Shown here in pieces: positions 9,780 through 18,543 of a stretch of DNA of 64,000 nucleotides. Both the position numbers and the translations under genes were made by a program. The stretch lies in assembly GCF_019720895.1 (NCBI RefSeq), contig NZ_JAHKSH010000005.1, forward strand, positions 310,001 through 374,000, read 5' to 3'. The first letter of the stretch is position 1. Every line of letters begins with the position of its first letter. The DNA comes from Microbacterium salitolerans. GTDB taxonomy: Bacteria; Actinomycetota; Actinomycetes; Actinomycetales; Microbacteriaceae. The notes beneath the pieces are model-generated. The model did not search any database and had not been told where the DNA came from. It saw only the letters and a program-made list of their open reading frames with translations.

Positions 9780-9797
9780 CGAACAGAGAGGTTCCTC

Positions 9798-11057
9798 ATG
9801 ATCCACAGCACACGAACCGCACGCGCCCTCGGCGTCGTGGCGATGGGCTCCGCACTCGCCCTCGCGCTCTCCGGATGCGGACGCGATGACACGGGCGGAG
9901 GAGGCGAGGACGGCGCCGCGTCGAGCCCCGGAATCACCGACGACTCGATCACCCTCGGCATCACCACCCCGCTCTCCGGCGCGACGGCCGGCCCCGGCAC
10001 CTGCACGGTCGCGGGCCTCGTCGCGTATATGGGCGAGCGCAACGACGAAGGCGGCATCGAGTTCGGCGACGGGAACACGCGCACCGTCGAGATCGAGGCG
10101 TGGGACGACGCGTACGACCCGCAGAAGGCGCTGCAGAACTTCCAGCAGAACAACTCCGATGTGTTCGCCTTCACCTCAGGCCTCGGCACGCCGACCAACC
10201 GCGCCTATCGCGAGGCCGCGATCGACCAGGAGGTGCCGCAGGTCCTCATCCAGACGGGTGACCCGCTGTTCTCCGACCAGGCCGAGAGCCCGTGGCAGAT
10301 CGGCTTCGTCCCGACCTACATGAACGAGGGCGCCGCGTTCGGCGAGATGCTCGCCGAGTCGGGCGAGGACATCACGGTCGCCGTCCTTTACCAGAATGAC
10401 GACTACGGCGAGGGCTACCTCGAGGGCTTCCAGGAGGCCATCGACGGCACCGGCGTCGAGATCGTCGAGGAGCTCACGTACGAGGCGACCGACACCTCGG
10501 TCGACGCGCAGCTGACGGAGCTCGCCGGCACCGACGCCGACGTGTTCTTCAACGCCATGTCGATCACGCCGCTCGTCATCTCGTCCATCGAGAAGACGAA
10601 GGAGCTCGGCTGGTCGCCCAGCTGGTTCCTTCCGTCGAACACGTCGAGCCCCGCCGCGATCCTCGACCCGGCGGGGGCGAACGCCGACGACGGGTTCTAC
10701 TCCGTGTCGTTCGCGAAGGCACCGCAGTCGCCGGCATACGCCGAGGATGAGGACGTCCAGACCTTCCTCACCTCGCTCGAGGAGTACTCCGGCGAGTACA
10801 CGACGACGCCCGACTTCCCCCACTGCATGTGGAGCTACATGGTCGGCGCGACGCTCGAAGAGGCGTTCATGAACATGGAGGAGCCGACGCGCGACTCCTT
10901 CATGGAGGCGCTCCGCGGCATCTCCGGACTCGAGGCGCCGCTCATGCTCGAGGGCACGTCCGTCGACACGACGCAGGACGGCCAGCCGGCCGTCTCGAGC
11001 CTCGTCGTGCAGAAGTACAACGGCGCCGGATACGACACCGCCGAGTCCTTCGGCTGA
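9798..11057 (+). CDS. Lipoprotein substrate-binding protein of the Liv-type importer
   Basis: 419 residues with a lipoprotein signal (cleavage before Cys in LALSGCG) and the Peripla_BP_6 fold: SITLGITTPLSGATAGPGT at the mature N-terminus and ILYQNDDYGEGYLEGF-like hinge segment (VAVLYQNDDYGEGY) near residue 195. Family members bind branched-chain amino acids, amides or aromatic acids. The operon position next to the O-demethylase and galBCD-type genes favours a lignin-derived aromatic acid. Last gene of the operon, followed by a strong hairpin. Confidence 0.88.
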   Translation: MIHSTRTARALGVVAMGSALALALSGCGRDDTGGGGEDGAASSPGITDDSITLGITTPLSGATAGPGTCTVAGLVAYMGERNDEGGIEFGDGNTRTVEIEAWDDAYDPQKALQNFQQNNSDVFAFTSGLGTPTNRAYREAAIDQEVPQVLIQTGDPLFSDQAESPWQIGFVPTYMNEGAAFGEMLAESGEDITVAVLYQNDDYGEGYLEGFQEAIDGTGVEIVEELTYEATDTSVDAQLTELAGTDADVFFNAMSITPLVISSIEKTKELGWSPSWFLPSNTSSPAAILDPAGANADDGFYSVSFAKAPQSPAYAEDEDVQTFLTSLEEYSGEYTTTPDFPHCMWSYMVGATLEEAFMNMEEPTRDSFMEALRGISGLEAPLMLEGTSVDTTQDGQPAVSSLVVQKYNGAGYDTAESFG

Positions 11058-11068
11058 TCCCGCGCAGC

Positions 11069-11103
11069 GGCGGTGCCCCGGCCCTGTGGGTCGGGGCACC
11101 GCC
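11069..11103. terminator. Shared bidirectional terminator between convergent genes
   Basis: 12-bp perfect stem (11069-11080 with 11092-11103) centred between the binding-protein stop (11057, plus) and the dehydrogenase stop (11121, minus). Confidence 0.7.
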
Positions 11104-11120
11104 GTGCAGGACGCGATCGG

Positions 11121-12221
11121 TCAGAAACGGACGATGGGCTTGATGACCTCGCCCCGAGCGGACGCCGCGAACGCCTCGTCGATCTCGCCGATGGGGAACT
11201 CGCGGATGAGCTTGTCGAAGGGAAAGCGGCCCTGTTTCCAGAGCTCGATGAGGCGCGGGATGAACACCTGCGGCACGGAGTCGCCTTCGATGATCATCTG
11301 GAGCGACCACCCGCGCGTCATCGACAGGCCCGTCTCGAAGGCTGTCTCGGTCCCCGGCGCCTGCGCTCCCACGACACCGACCGTGCCGCGGACGCCGAGC
11401 GAGTCGACGGCCTGCCGCAGGACGGTCGAGACGCCGGAGGTCTCGAGCGCGTGTTCGACGCCGTCACCCGTCAGATCCCTGATGCGGTCGGCGACGTCGC
11501 CGTCTCGCGCATCGATCGTGTCGGTCGCCCCGAGCTCCTCGGCGAGGGCGAGCCGGTCGGGGTTGACGTCGACGGCGATCACGCGGCCGACGCCCACGGC
11601 GACGGCGCCGAGTACGGCCGCGAGACCGACGGCGCCCGCCCCGAACACGGCCAGCGTGGATCCCGCCTCGGGACGCAGCGAGTTCATGACCGCGCCCGCG
11701 CCCGTCTGGATCCCGCACCCGAGCGGACCGAGCATCTCGAGCGGCACGTCGTCTCCGACCTTCACGACCGAGCGCTCGTCGGCGTTCGTGTGGGCCGCGA
11801 ATGACGACTGGCCGAAGAAGTGCGACGAGAGCGACGCGCCGGAGGCATCCGTGAACGCCGTGGATCCGTCGGTGCGCGTGCCGCCGAAGTTGCGGTCGTA
11901 GAGGCTCTCGCAGTACGTGGATCCGCCCGTCAGGCAGTGTCGACACGTGCCGCAGGTGCTGACCGAGAGCACCACGTGGTCGCCCGGCGCGACGGTCGTC
12001 ACGGAGGATCCGATGCTCTCGACGATGCCGGCCCCCTCGTGTCCGAGCACGGCCGGGAGCGGGGTGGGGTAGATCTGGTCGCGCACGACGGCATCGGTAT
12101 GGCACACGCCGGTGGCCACGAGGCGCACCCGCACCTCGGACGGCCGGAGCTCATCGAGCTCGACGTCCTCCCATGCGAAGGATCCGCCCTTCTCTCGGAC
12201 GACAGCTGCGGTGGTCTTCAT
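11121..12221 (-). CDS. Zinc-dependent alcohol dehydrogenase, aryl/benzyl-alcohol type
   Basis: 366-residue medium-chain dehydrogenase/reductase. Catalytic zinc ligands are visible in GVCHTD and GHEGAG, the structural zinc lobe in CGTCRHCLTGGSTYC, and the NAD(P) motif in VFGAGAVGLAAV. The overall pattern, including the long DRNFGGTRTDGSTAF insertion, resembles XylB-type benzyl alcohol dehydrogenases that oxidise aromatic alcohols to aldehydes. It lies downstream of the MarR gene on the same strand (108-bp gap) and is convergent with the importer operon, so it may supply the aromatic pathway. Confidence 0.83.
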   Translation of the reverse strand: MKTTAAVVREKGGSFAWEDVELDELRPSEVRVRLVATGVCHTDAVVRDQIYPTPLPAVLGHEGAGIVESIGSSVTTVAPGDHVVLSVSTCGTCRHCLTGGSTYCESLYDRNFGGTRTDGSTAFTDASGASLSSHFFGQSSFAAHTNADERSVVKVGDDVPLEMLGPLGCGIQTGAGAVMNSLRPEAGSTLAVFGAGAVGLAAVLGAVAVGVGRVIAVDVNPDRLALAEELGATDTIDARDGDVADRIRDLTGDGVEHALETSGVSTVLRQAVDSLGVRGTVGVVGAQAPGTETAFETGLSMTRGWSLQMIIEGDSVPQVFIPRLIELWKQGRFPFDKLIREFPIGEIDEAFAASARGEVIKPIVRF

Positions 12222-12329
12222 CGACTCTCCTCTCGTCGGCGCGCACGCGCGCCATGGGCTGTACGGCAGACGCTAGCCGGGTGAGCGGAGCGCGGGAAGG
12301 CCGTCTCCCGCCCACGCGGAACTCGGCCG

Positions 12330-12854
12330 TCACCCCTCGGCGGCGCCGGCCGTCCGCACCCGCACGAGCATGCTGCGGAGCAGGTCGTCGAACGCCGTGA
12401 CCTCCTGGGCGCTCATCCCCTCGAGGATGATCTCCTCGCCCCGCGCCGAGATCGGCTGCATCACGTGGTGCATGTCGGCGCCAGCGTCCGTGAGGAACAT
12501 CGGGCGGGACCCGCGGGGGCCGTCGCCGAGCACGATGAGGCCGCGATCGCGCAGGGTGCTGACGCTCTTCGAGACGACGGCCTTGTTGACGCCGAGGAAC
12601 GACGTGACCGCGGTCGCGGACTGTCCGGGGTTCGTCGCGAGGGCGGAGACCACGCGCCAGTCGTTGGTGCCGAGTCCGACCTGCCGACGCAGCTCATGCG
12701 ACTCGCGCCAGACGAGGGCGTTCGACAGGAGCGCGAGCAGACGTGGGGTGAAGCGGTCGGCGACGAGCGCGTCCGCCAGCGGCTCGGTCAGAGCCCCGGG
12801 CGGAACCTCGTAGCTCGGCCTGCGTCCGCTCCCCGATTCGTCACCCTCGCTCAT
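12330..12854 (-). CDS. MarR-family transcriptional regulator
   Basis: 174 residues. The winged-helix core runs from about residue 40 to 140: LGTNDWRVVSALATNPGQSATAV, then VNKAVVSKSVSTLRDRGLI (recognition helix) and the wing GDGPRGSRPMFLT. It is divergent from the transketolase-led cluster, and the intergenic region contains a repeated TGTTTA motif (12930-12961). It probably controls that cluster, its own gene and perhaps the dehydrogenase behind it. The ligand is unknown. Confidence 0.85.
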   Translation of the reverse strand: MSEGDESGSGRRPSYEVPPGALTEPLADALVADRFTPRLLALLSNALVWRESHELRRQVGLGTNDWRVVSALATNPGQSATAVTSFLGVNKAVVSKSVSTLRDRGLIVLGDGPRGSRPMFLTDAGADMHHVMQPISARGEEIILEGMSAQEVTAFDDLLRSMLVRVRTAGAAEG

Positions 12855-12929
12855 GCGGTCCCCTTCTCGCGGCTGGCCATCGTCGCGCCATTGTCGCAGG
12901 CCTGATCGTTCGCCGACAGTTATCGAACA

Positions 12930-12961
12930 TGTTTATCTACATTCCTGTTTACACCTAAACA
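12930..12961 (+). promoter_or_regulatory. Candidate MarR operator with three TGTTTA half-sites
   Basis: A perfect inverted repeat TGTTTA-cacc-TAAACA occupies 12946-12961; a third TGTTTA copy at 12930-12935 lies exactly 16 bp upstream of the first arm. It is in the divergent space between the MarR gene (start 12854) and the transketolase gene (start 13082). Confidence 0.5.
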
Positions 12962-13081
12962 CGATGGTGCTACGTTCCTGACCACGGGATCCGATGACGG
13001 CTCCCGGAAGCACTGCGAGAACGTCGACGATGACATCCGCACGATGCCGTCGCCGACCTCGATCACGAGGAGGCACGATCC

Positions 13082-13957
13082 ATGGCCCAGGCAGTCCTCG
13101 ATTCCGGCCCGCGACACACCGTCGACGAGCTCGAGGATCTCTCCTATGAGCTGCGGCGCAAGCTGCTGCAGCTCTGCGGCACCTACGAGGGAGCCGTCCA
13201 CATCGGCGGCGACATGTCGGTGGCGGACATCCTCACGGCGCTGTTCCACCACGGTCTCCGCGTCGACCCGAGCGACATCCGCAACCCCTCGCGCGACCGG
13301 TTCGTGCTGAGCAAGGGGCACGCGGCGGTCTGCATGTACATCGCGATGGCGATGCGCGGGTTCTTCGAGTACGACGACATCGTCGCGACCTACGGACAGC
13401 TCGACAGCGCCTACGGCATGCACCCGTGCAAGGTGCAGCTCCCCGGCGTCGAGTGCTCGACCGGATCGCTCGGACACGGGCTCCCGCTCGCGGTCGGCAT
13501 GGCGCTCAGCGCGCGCGGCCGCCGCGAGGACCACCGCGTCGTGACGCTGCTCGGCGACGGTGAGACGGGCGAGGGATCCGTGTGGGAGGCGGTCATGGCC
13601 GGGCGCAGCAATCGGCTCGGAAACCTCGTCGCGATCGTCGATCGCAACCGTCAGCTCATGACGAGCTTCGCGGAGGAGCGCGTGATGTTCGAGCCGTACC
13701 CCGACAAGTGGCGCGCCTTCGGCTGGAACGTCGTCGAGGTCGACGGCCACGACATGTCGCAGCTCGTCGGCGCGATCGACGCCCTGCCGGCGCCCGACAG
13801 CGACGTCCCGACCGTGATCATCTGCGAGACGGTCAAGGGCAAGGGCGTCGACTTCATGGAGCGCAATCTCGCGTGGCACGCGGGCTCGCTCGGAGCAGAG
13901 GACCTCGAGCGCGCGCTCGCGTCGCTCGAGGCGTCGAGGAAGAAGGAGACGGTCTGA
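13082..13957 (+). CDS. Transketolase-like protein, N-terminal (TPP-binding) subunit
   Basis: 291 residues, the usual size of split transketolase N-subunits. The thiamine-diphosphate motif GDGETGEGSVWEA (about residues 158-170) with the following Asn in VDRNRQL, and SKGHAAVCMY (His for substrate) near 77 are present. It forms one enzyme with the next gene, which it overlaps by one base (TGATG). It leads the long sugar/polyol cluster. Split transketolases often act on unusual or unphosphorylated ketoses; no kinase gene is nearby. Confidence 0.88.
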   Translation: MAQAVLDSGPRHTVDELEDLSYELRRKLLQLCGTYEGAVHIGGDMSVADILTALFHHGLRVDPSDIRNPSRDRFVLSKGHAAVCMYIAMAMRGFFEYDDIVATYGQLDSAYGMHPCKVQLPGVECSTGSLGHGLPLAVGMALSARGRREDHRVVTLLGDGETGEGSVWEAVMAGRSNRLGNLVAIVDRNRQLMTSFAEERVMFEPYPDKWRAFGWNVVEVDGHDMSQLVGAIDALPAPDSDVPTVIICETVKGKGVDFMERNLAWHAGSLGAEDLERALASLEASRKKETV

Positions 13958-14928
13958 TGCCGAACACGTTCACATTCGGAGAGATGCTGTCGGCGCGCTC
14001 GGTGATCGGATCCACGCTCGCCGAGATCGGCGCGGAGCGCGACGACCTGTGGGTGCTCACGCCCGACATCGGCGCGACGCTGGTCGAGTTCCGCGAGAGG
14101 TTCCCCGACCGATTCGTCGACGTGGGGCTCGCCGAGCAGGCGTGCGTCGGCGTCGCCGCGGGTCTCGCGTACGACGGGAACATCCCCGTGGTGTCGGGCA
14201 TGCTCCCGTTCCTGTCGATGCGAGCGCTTGAGCAGGTCCGCTCCGACGTCTGCTATCCGAACCTCCCCGTCAAGATCATCGGCACGCACGGCGGTCTGGT
14301 CGGCAACGGCGGGTCCACGCACTACGCGGTCGAGGATCTCGGCCTCATGTGCTCGCTCACCAACATGACGGTGACGTCGATCGGCGACCCCGCCATGGTC
14401 GGCGAGGTCCTGCGGCAGTCGATGGCGATGGACGGGCCGATCTACATCCGCCTCGCCGTCGGCAAGAAGGACAGGGTCCTGTACGGACCGGGCGAGCACG
14501 ACGTGCGGATCGGACGCGGCATCGTCGCGCGCGACGGATCCGACGTCACGCTCTTCACGCACGGCACGACGGTCGCGCAGGCTCTCGACGCGGCGGACGC
14601 CCTCGCGGAGGAGGGCATCTCGGTGCGCGTCGTCGACATGTTCACGCTCAAGCCCATCGATGCCGACCTCGTGCAGAGCTCGGCCGCGGAGACAGGAGGA
14701 CGCTTCGTCGTCCTCGAGGACCATCTGTCCTACGGCGGACTCGCGACCCGGATCGCCGACGTCGTCGCCGACCGCGGGATCGACCTCGCCTCGTTCGAGC
14801 GCCTCGGCATCCCGCAGGTCTACGCCGGCTTCGGCGAGGACGAGCAGCTCCGCGACAAGCACGGCTACGGAATGTCCGCCACGATCGACGCGCTGCGCCG
14901 CGCCGTCGGCCAGACGGTCGCGGCGTGA
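13957..14928 (+). CDS. Transketolase-like protein, C-terminal (pyrimidine-binding) subunit
   Basis: 323 residues. The catalytic Glu that activates the cofactor is in DVGLAEQACVGVAAGLA (about residue 55). THGGLVGNGGSTHYAVEDL follows where the substrate-contact loop is expected, and the C-terminal transketolase domain starts near residue 195. The start codon overlaps the stop of the N-subunit, so translation is coupled. A 1-deoxyxylulose synthase or a pyruvate dehydrogenase E1 beta identity is less likely given the length and partner. Confidence 0.87.
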   Translation: MPNTFTFGEMLSARSVIGSTLAEIGAERDDLWVLTPDIGATLVEFRERFPDRFVDVGLAEQACVGVAAGLAYDGNIPVVSGMLPFLSMRALEQVRSDVCYPNLPVKIIGTHGGLVGNGGSTHYAVEDLGLMCSLTNMTVTSIGDPAMVGEVLRQSMAMDGPIYIRLAVGKKDRVLYGPGEHDVRIGRGIVARDGSDVTLFTHGTTVAQALDAADALAEEGISVRVVDMFTLKPIDADLVQSSAAETGGRFVVLEDHLSYGGLATRIADVVADRGIDLASFERLGIPQVYAGFGEDEQLRDKHGYGMSATIDALRRAVGQTVAA

Positions 14929-14939
14929 GGGGCGCCCGG

Positions 14940-16007
14940 ATGAAGACCGTCGCCGTCACCCGCATCGGCAGCCTCCGCGATCCCGATCCCGCCGCGCGCG
15001 GAGAGATCGGCCTCGTGGACCTGCCCGTGCCCGAGCTGGGCCCGGAGGACGTGCGGATCCGCGTCGCCTACGCGGCCATCTGCGGATCCGATCCTCACCT
15101 GGCCGAGGGCTTCTTCGGCACCGACGTCCCGATCGGCCTCGGCCACGAGATCTCCGGCGTCGTCGAGGCGCTCGGCGAGCGCGCGACGACGAACGGCCTC
15201 GCCGTCGGCGACCGGGTGTCGGGGAACTTCGTGCGCTTCTGCGGCGCCTGCCGCGCCTGCCAGTCGGGATCGCAGCAGTTCTGCGAGCGCCTGCAGGAGT
15301 ACAACCGCCCGGGCATGGCCGAGACCGTCACGTGGCACGAGTCGCAGGTGCAGAAGCTCCCCGATGAGGTCTCGCTGCGGACGGGGTGCCTTCTCGAACC
15401 CACGTCGGTCGCCGTGCGCATCGCCGACAAGGCGCGGGTACGCGCCGGCGACCGCGTCGCCATCTGCGGCGGCGGCCCGATCGGCCAGCTGGCGCTGCAG
15501 GTGCTCGCGCGGTCGGGCGCGACGTCGCTCACGCTCATCGAGCCGATCGCCGAGCGCCGCGAGATGGCGCTGCGGCACGGCGCCCAGCACGTCATCGACC
15601 CCGTCGCCGAGGACCAGCGGGCGCGGGCCGACGAGATCACGCTCGGAGCGGGCTACGACGTCGTCGTCGACGCCTCCGGCTCCCCGCGCGCGGTGCGCGG
15701 TCTGCTCGACATCGCGGCGCACGGGGCGACGGTCGTCTACGGGGCGATGTACCCCGAGGACTTCGAGATGCCGCTCAACCTCTCTGACTTCCTCTATCTC
15801 AAGGAGCTCACCCTGACGGGCGTCTTCGTCTCGCCGTACGCGTTCCCCCGCGCGCTGCAGCTCCTGCCGCTGCTCGACCTGGACGAGTTCACGGCCGCCG
15901 TGTTCGACATCGACGACGCCGCCGAGGCCTTCGCGGCCCACGTGTCGGGCGCGCACCCGAAGGTCCTCATCCGGTGCGGCGACGCCGCCGAGGCGGGTGC
16001 GCGATGA
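14940..16007 (+). CDS. Zinc-dependent medium-chain dehydrogenase, sugar/polyol type
   Basis: 355 residues, MDR superfamily, sorbitol/threonine dehydrogenase-like. The catalytic zinc site is seen in AAICGSDPH and GLGHEISG, the structural zinc cluster in CGACRACQSGSQQFC, and the dinucleotide motif in ICGGGPIGQLAL. It lies 11 bp after the transketolase C-subunit and overlaps the ABC ATPase by 4 bp (ATGA). It probably oxidises a secondary alcohol of the imported sugar or polyol; the substrate is not identifiable. Confidence 0.83.
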   Translation: MKTVAVTRIGSLRDPDPAARGEIGLVDLPVPELGPEDVRIRVAYAAICGSDPHLAEGFFGTDVPIGLGHEISGVVEALGERATTNGLAVGDRVSGNFVRFCGACRACQSGSQQFCERLQEYNRPGMAETVTWHESQVQKLPDEVSLRTGCLLEPTSVAVRIADKARVRAGDRVAICGGGPIGQLALQVLARSGATSLTLIEPIAERREMALRHGAQHVIDPVAEDQRARADEITLGAGYDVVVDASGSPRAVRGLLDIAAHGATVVYGAMYPEDFEMPLNLSDFLYLKELTLTGVFVSPYAFPRALQLLPLLDLDEFTAAVFDIDDAAEAFAAHVSGAHPKVLIRCGDAAEAGAR

Positions 16008-17515
16008 CGACCCTCACCGCCCCTCCCGTGACGGCCGCGCTCGAGACGCGCGGCATCACGAAGCACTTCGAGGGCGTGCAGGCCCTGCGCGGCGTCGACC
16101 TCGAGGTCCGGCCGGGCGAGATCCACGCGCTCCTCGGCGAGAACGGCGCCGGGAAGTCGACGCTCATCAAGATCATCACGGGGATCCACCGCCACGACGC
16201 CGGCGACGTGCTCGTCGGCGGCGAGCGCGCCGAGTTCCCGAACGTGCGGGCCGCCAACCGCGCCGGCGTCGTCGCCCTCTATCAGGAGCTGTCGATCATC
16301 CCGTCGATCAGCGTCGCCGAGAACATCTCCCTCGGCGAGGGACCGCCGTCGACGGCGGGGATCGTGCGCTGGGGCGAGATGCGACGGCGCGCGGGGCAGC
16401 AGCTCATCCGTCTCGGACAGCGGATCCCGCTGCGACGACTCGCCGGCGACCTCTCGCCGGTGCAGCAGACGATGGTCTCGGTCGCGCGCGCCCTGTCGAT
16501 CGATGCGCGCGTGCTGATCCTCGACGAGCCGACCGCCTCGCTCACCGACACGGAGATCGAGGACCTCTTCCGAGTGCTCCGGCGTCTGCGCGAGGAGGGC
16601 GTCGCGATCGTGTACGTCTCGCATCGCCTCGAGGAGGTGTTCGAGATCTGCGACCGGCTCACGGTCATGCGCAACGGGAAGTCGGTGCTCACGCAGACGG
16701 TCGGCGAGTCGACCATCGACGGCGTGATCTCGACGATGGTCGGGCGCGAGCAGAGCGACCTCTACCCACCGCGCGGCACCGCGACGGAGGAGGTGGTGCT
16801 CGGCGTCGACGCCCTCACCGGCTCGCGCGTCCGCGACGTGTCCTTCACGGCGCGCCGGGGCGAGGTGGTCGGCATCGGCGGACTGGCGGGGTCGGGACGC
16901 AGCGAGCTGCTGCGCCTCCTGGCCGGCGCGCAGAAGCGGGTGGGCGGATCGGTGACCGTCGGCGGCTCCCCGTTCCGCGGCAGAAGCGTTGGACAGGCGC
17001 TCGACGCGGGACTCGCGCTCGTCCCAGAAGAGCGGCGCAGCCAGGGAGTGATCCTCACCTCCCCCATCGACGAGAACATCTCGATCCCGAACCTCGCGTC
17101 GGTCTCCCCCGGAGGCGTCGTGTCCGGGCGGCGCATCGCGAAGCTCGCGGCGAGCGCGATGAGCGATCTGCGGATCAAGGCGAGCAGCGCGCGTCAGCCG
17201 GTGGGACAGCTGTCGGGCGGAAACCAGCAGAAGGTCGTGCTCGCCAAGATGCTCGCACGGGGTCCCCGCGTCCTGCTCATGGACGAGCCGACGCGCGGCA
17301 TCGACGTCGGCACGAAGGCCGAGATCTATCGGCTCATCCGCGAGCTCGCGGCCGGCGGGACGACCGTCGTCGTCGTGAGCAGCGAGATCCCCGAGCTCAT
17401 CGGACTGTCCGATCGGATCCTCGTCATGCACGAGGGGCGGGTCGCGGGCGAGCTGGACGCCGCGACCGCCGACGAGGAGATCGTCCTCACCCACGCATAC
17501 GGAAGGAGCGCCTGA
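16004..17515 (+). CDS. Sugar ABC transporter ATPase with two nucleotide-binding domains (RbsA-like)
   Basis: 503 residues, as expected for CUT2-family ATPases. Domain 1 has Walker A GENGAGKST (about residue 45) and Walker B LILDEPTAS. Domain 2 has a degenerate P-loop (GLAGSGRSE), signature LSGGNQQK and Walker B LLMDEPTRGID. The ATG chosen overlaps the dehydrogenase stop; ten upstream in-frame codons lie inside that gene. It energises the permease that starts 1 bp after its stop. Confidence 0.92.
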   Translation: MTTLTAPPVTAALETRGITKHFEGVQALRGVDLEVRPGEIHALLGENGAGKSTLIKIITGIHRHDAGDVLVGGERAEFPNVRAANRAGVVALYQELSIIPSISVAENISLGEGPPSTAGIVRWGEMRRRAGQQLIRLGQRIPLRRLAGDLSPVQQTMVSVARALSIDARVLILDEPTASLTDTEIEDLFRVLRRLREEGVAIVYVSHRLEEVFEICDRLTVMRNGKSVLTQTVGESTIDGVISTMVGREQSDLYPPRGTATEEVVLGVDALTGSRVRDVSFTARRGEVVGIGGLAGSGRSELLRLLAGAQKRVGGSVTVGGSPFRGRSVGQALDAGLALVPEERRSQGVILTSPIDENISIPNLASVSPGGVVSGRRIAKLAASAMSDLRIKASSARQPVGQLSGGNQQKVVLAKMLARGPRVLLMDEPTRGIDVGTKAEIYRLIRELAAGGTTVVVVSSEIPELIGLSDRILVMHEGRVAGELDAATADEEIVLTHAYGRSA

Positions 17516-17516
17516 C

Positions 17517-18500
17517 ATGGCGCAGACAGACACGCTCACGGTCCAGGCGGCGGCGCCGGAGAAGAAGCCCGTGCTCCCGTGGATCTGGCAGAGCAGCACG
17601 ATCATCGCGCTCGTCGCGCTGGTCGTCGTATTCACGACGATCGGCGGCGGGGTGTTCCTGACCCCGGGGAACGTCACGAACATCCTGTACCAGGTCGCGA
17701 TCCTCGCGATCATCGCGATCGCCCAGACGATCGTCATGGTGGTCGGCGACTTCGATCTGTCCGTCGGCACGACCGCGACGCTCGCAGGGGCGACCGCCGG
17801 CGCCCTCATGATCGGCGGCACGCCCATCCCGACGGCGATCCTCATCGCCCTCGCGGTCGGCGCCGCGATCGGAGCAGTGAACGGCATCCTCGTGGCCTAC
17901 TTCTCGCTGTCGCCGTTCATCGTGACGCTCGCGATGATGACGACGTGCATGGGGCTGACCCTCATCGTCACCGACGGCTCGACGCTGTACGGCTGGCCGG
18001 AGGTGTTCGGCGTCATCGGACAGGCGCGTGTCAACGGGCTCCCCTTCCCCGTCGTCTACGCGATCGCGATCGCCATCCTCGTCTGGCTGGTCCTGCGGTT
18101 CACGACGATCGGACGCAAGTGGTACGCGATCGGCGGCAACGCCGAGGTGGCGCGCCTGTCCGGCGTCGCGGTGCGGCCGACGCGCATGCTCGCATTCGTC
18201 TCCGCCGGTGTGCTGTCGGCGCTCGCGGGGGTCATCCTCGTCAGCCGTCTCGGCAGTGCGGGGTCCGGCGGCGCCGACAACCTCATGATGTACGCCGTCG
18301 CCGCCGTGTTCCTCGGCATGACGCTGCTGCGCTCGGGCCGCGCCAACGTCGGCGGATCGCTCATCGGCGTCGCGATCATCGGCGTCGTGCAGAACGGCCT
18401 CAACATCATCGGCGTCAACACGTACATCCAGCAGGTGCTGATCGGCGTCATCATCATCGCCGCGGTGCTGCTGTCGAGCCTCAAGAGCAGGACCACCTGA
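17517..18500 (+). CDS. Sugar ABC transporter permease (RbsC-like)
   Basis: 327 residues, about ten hydrophobic segments. VVGDFDLSVGTTATLAGATAG (about residues 74-95) and GRKWYAIGGNAEVARLSGV (ATPase-contact region, about 200) are CUT2 permease hallmarks. A single permease is expected to form a homodimer. It is immediately downstream of the ATPase. Confidence 0.92.
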   Translation: MAQTDTLTVQAAAPEKKPVLPWIWQSSTIIALVALVVVFTTIGGGVFLTPGNVTNILYQVAILAIIAIAQTIVMVVGDFDLSVGTTATLAGATAGALMIGGTPIPTAILIALAVGAAIGAVNGILVAYFSLSPFIVTLAMMTTCMGLTLIVTDGSTLYGWPEVFGVIGQARVNGLPFPVVYAIAIAILVWLVLRFTTIGRKWYAIGGNAEVARLSGVAVRPTRMLAFVSAGVLSALAGVILVSRLGSAGSGGADNLMMYAVAAVFLGMTLLRSGRANVGGSLIGVAIIGVVQNGLNIIGVNTYIQQVLIGVIIIAAVLLSSLKSRTT

Positions 18501-18543
18501 GCGAACCGCTCCCCCTGGCATCACGACACGAAGGAGTTTCACG

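Noticed and set aside
12933-12945. Treating the TACATT in this motif as a definite -10 promoter element
   Set aside because: No acceptable -35 lies 16-18 bp upstream, so it is listed only as part of a possible operator or shared motif.
13957-14928. Pyruvate dehydrogenase E1-beta or DXP synthase identity
   Set aside because: The partner N-subunit is transketolase-like, lengths fit split transketolase, and no E2/E3 genes are present.
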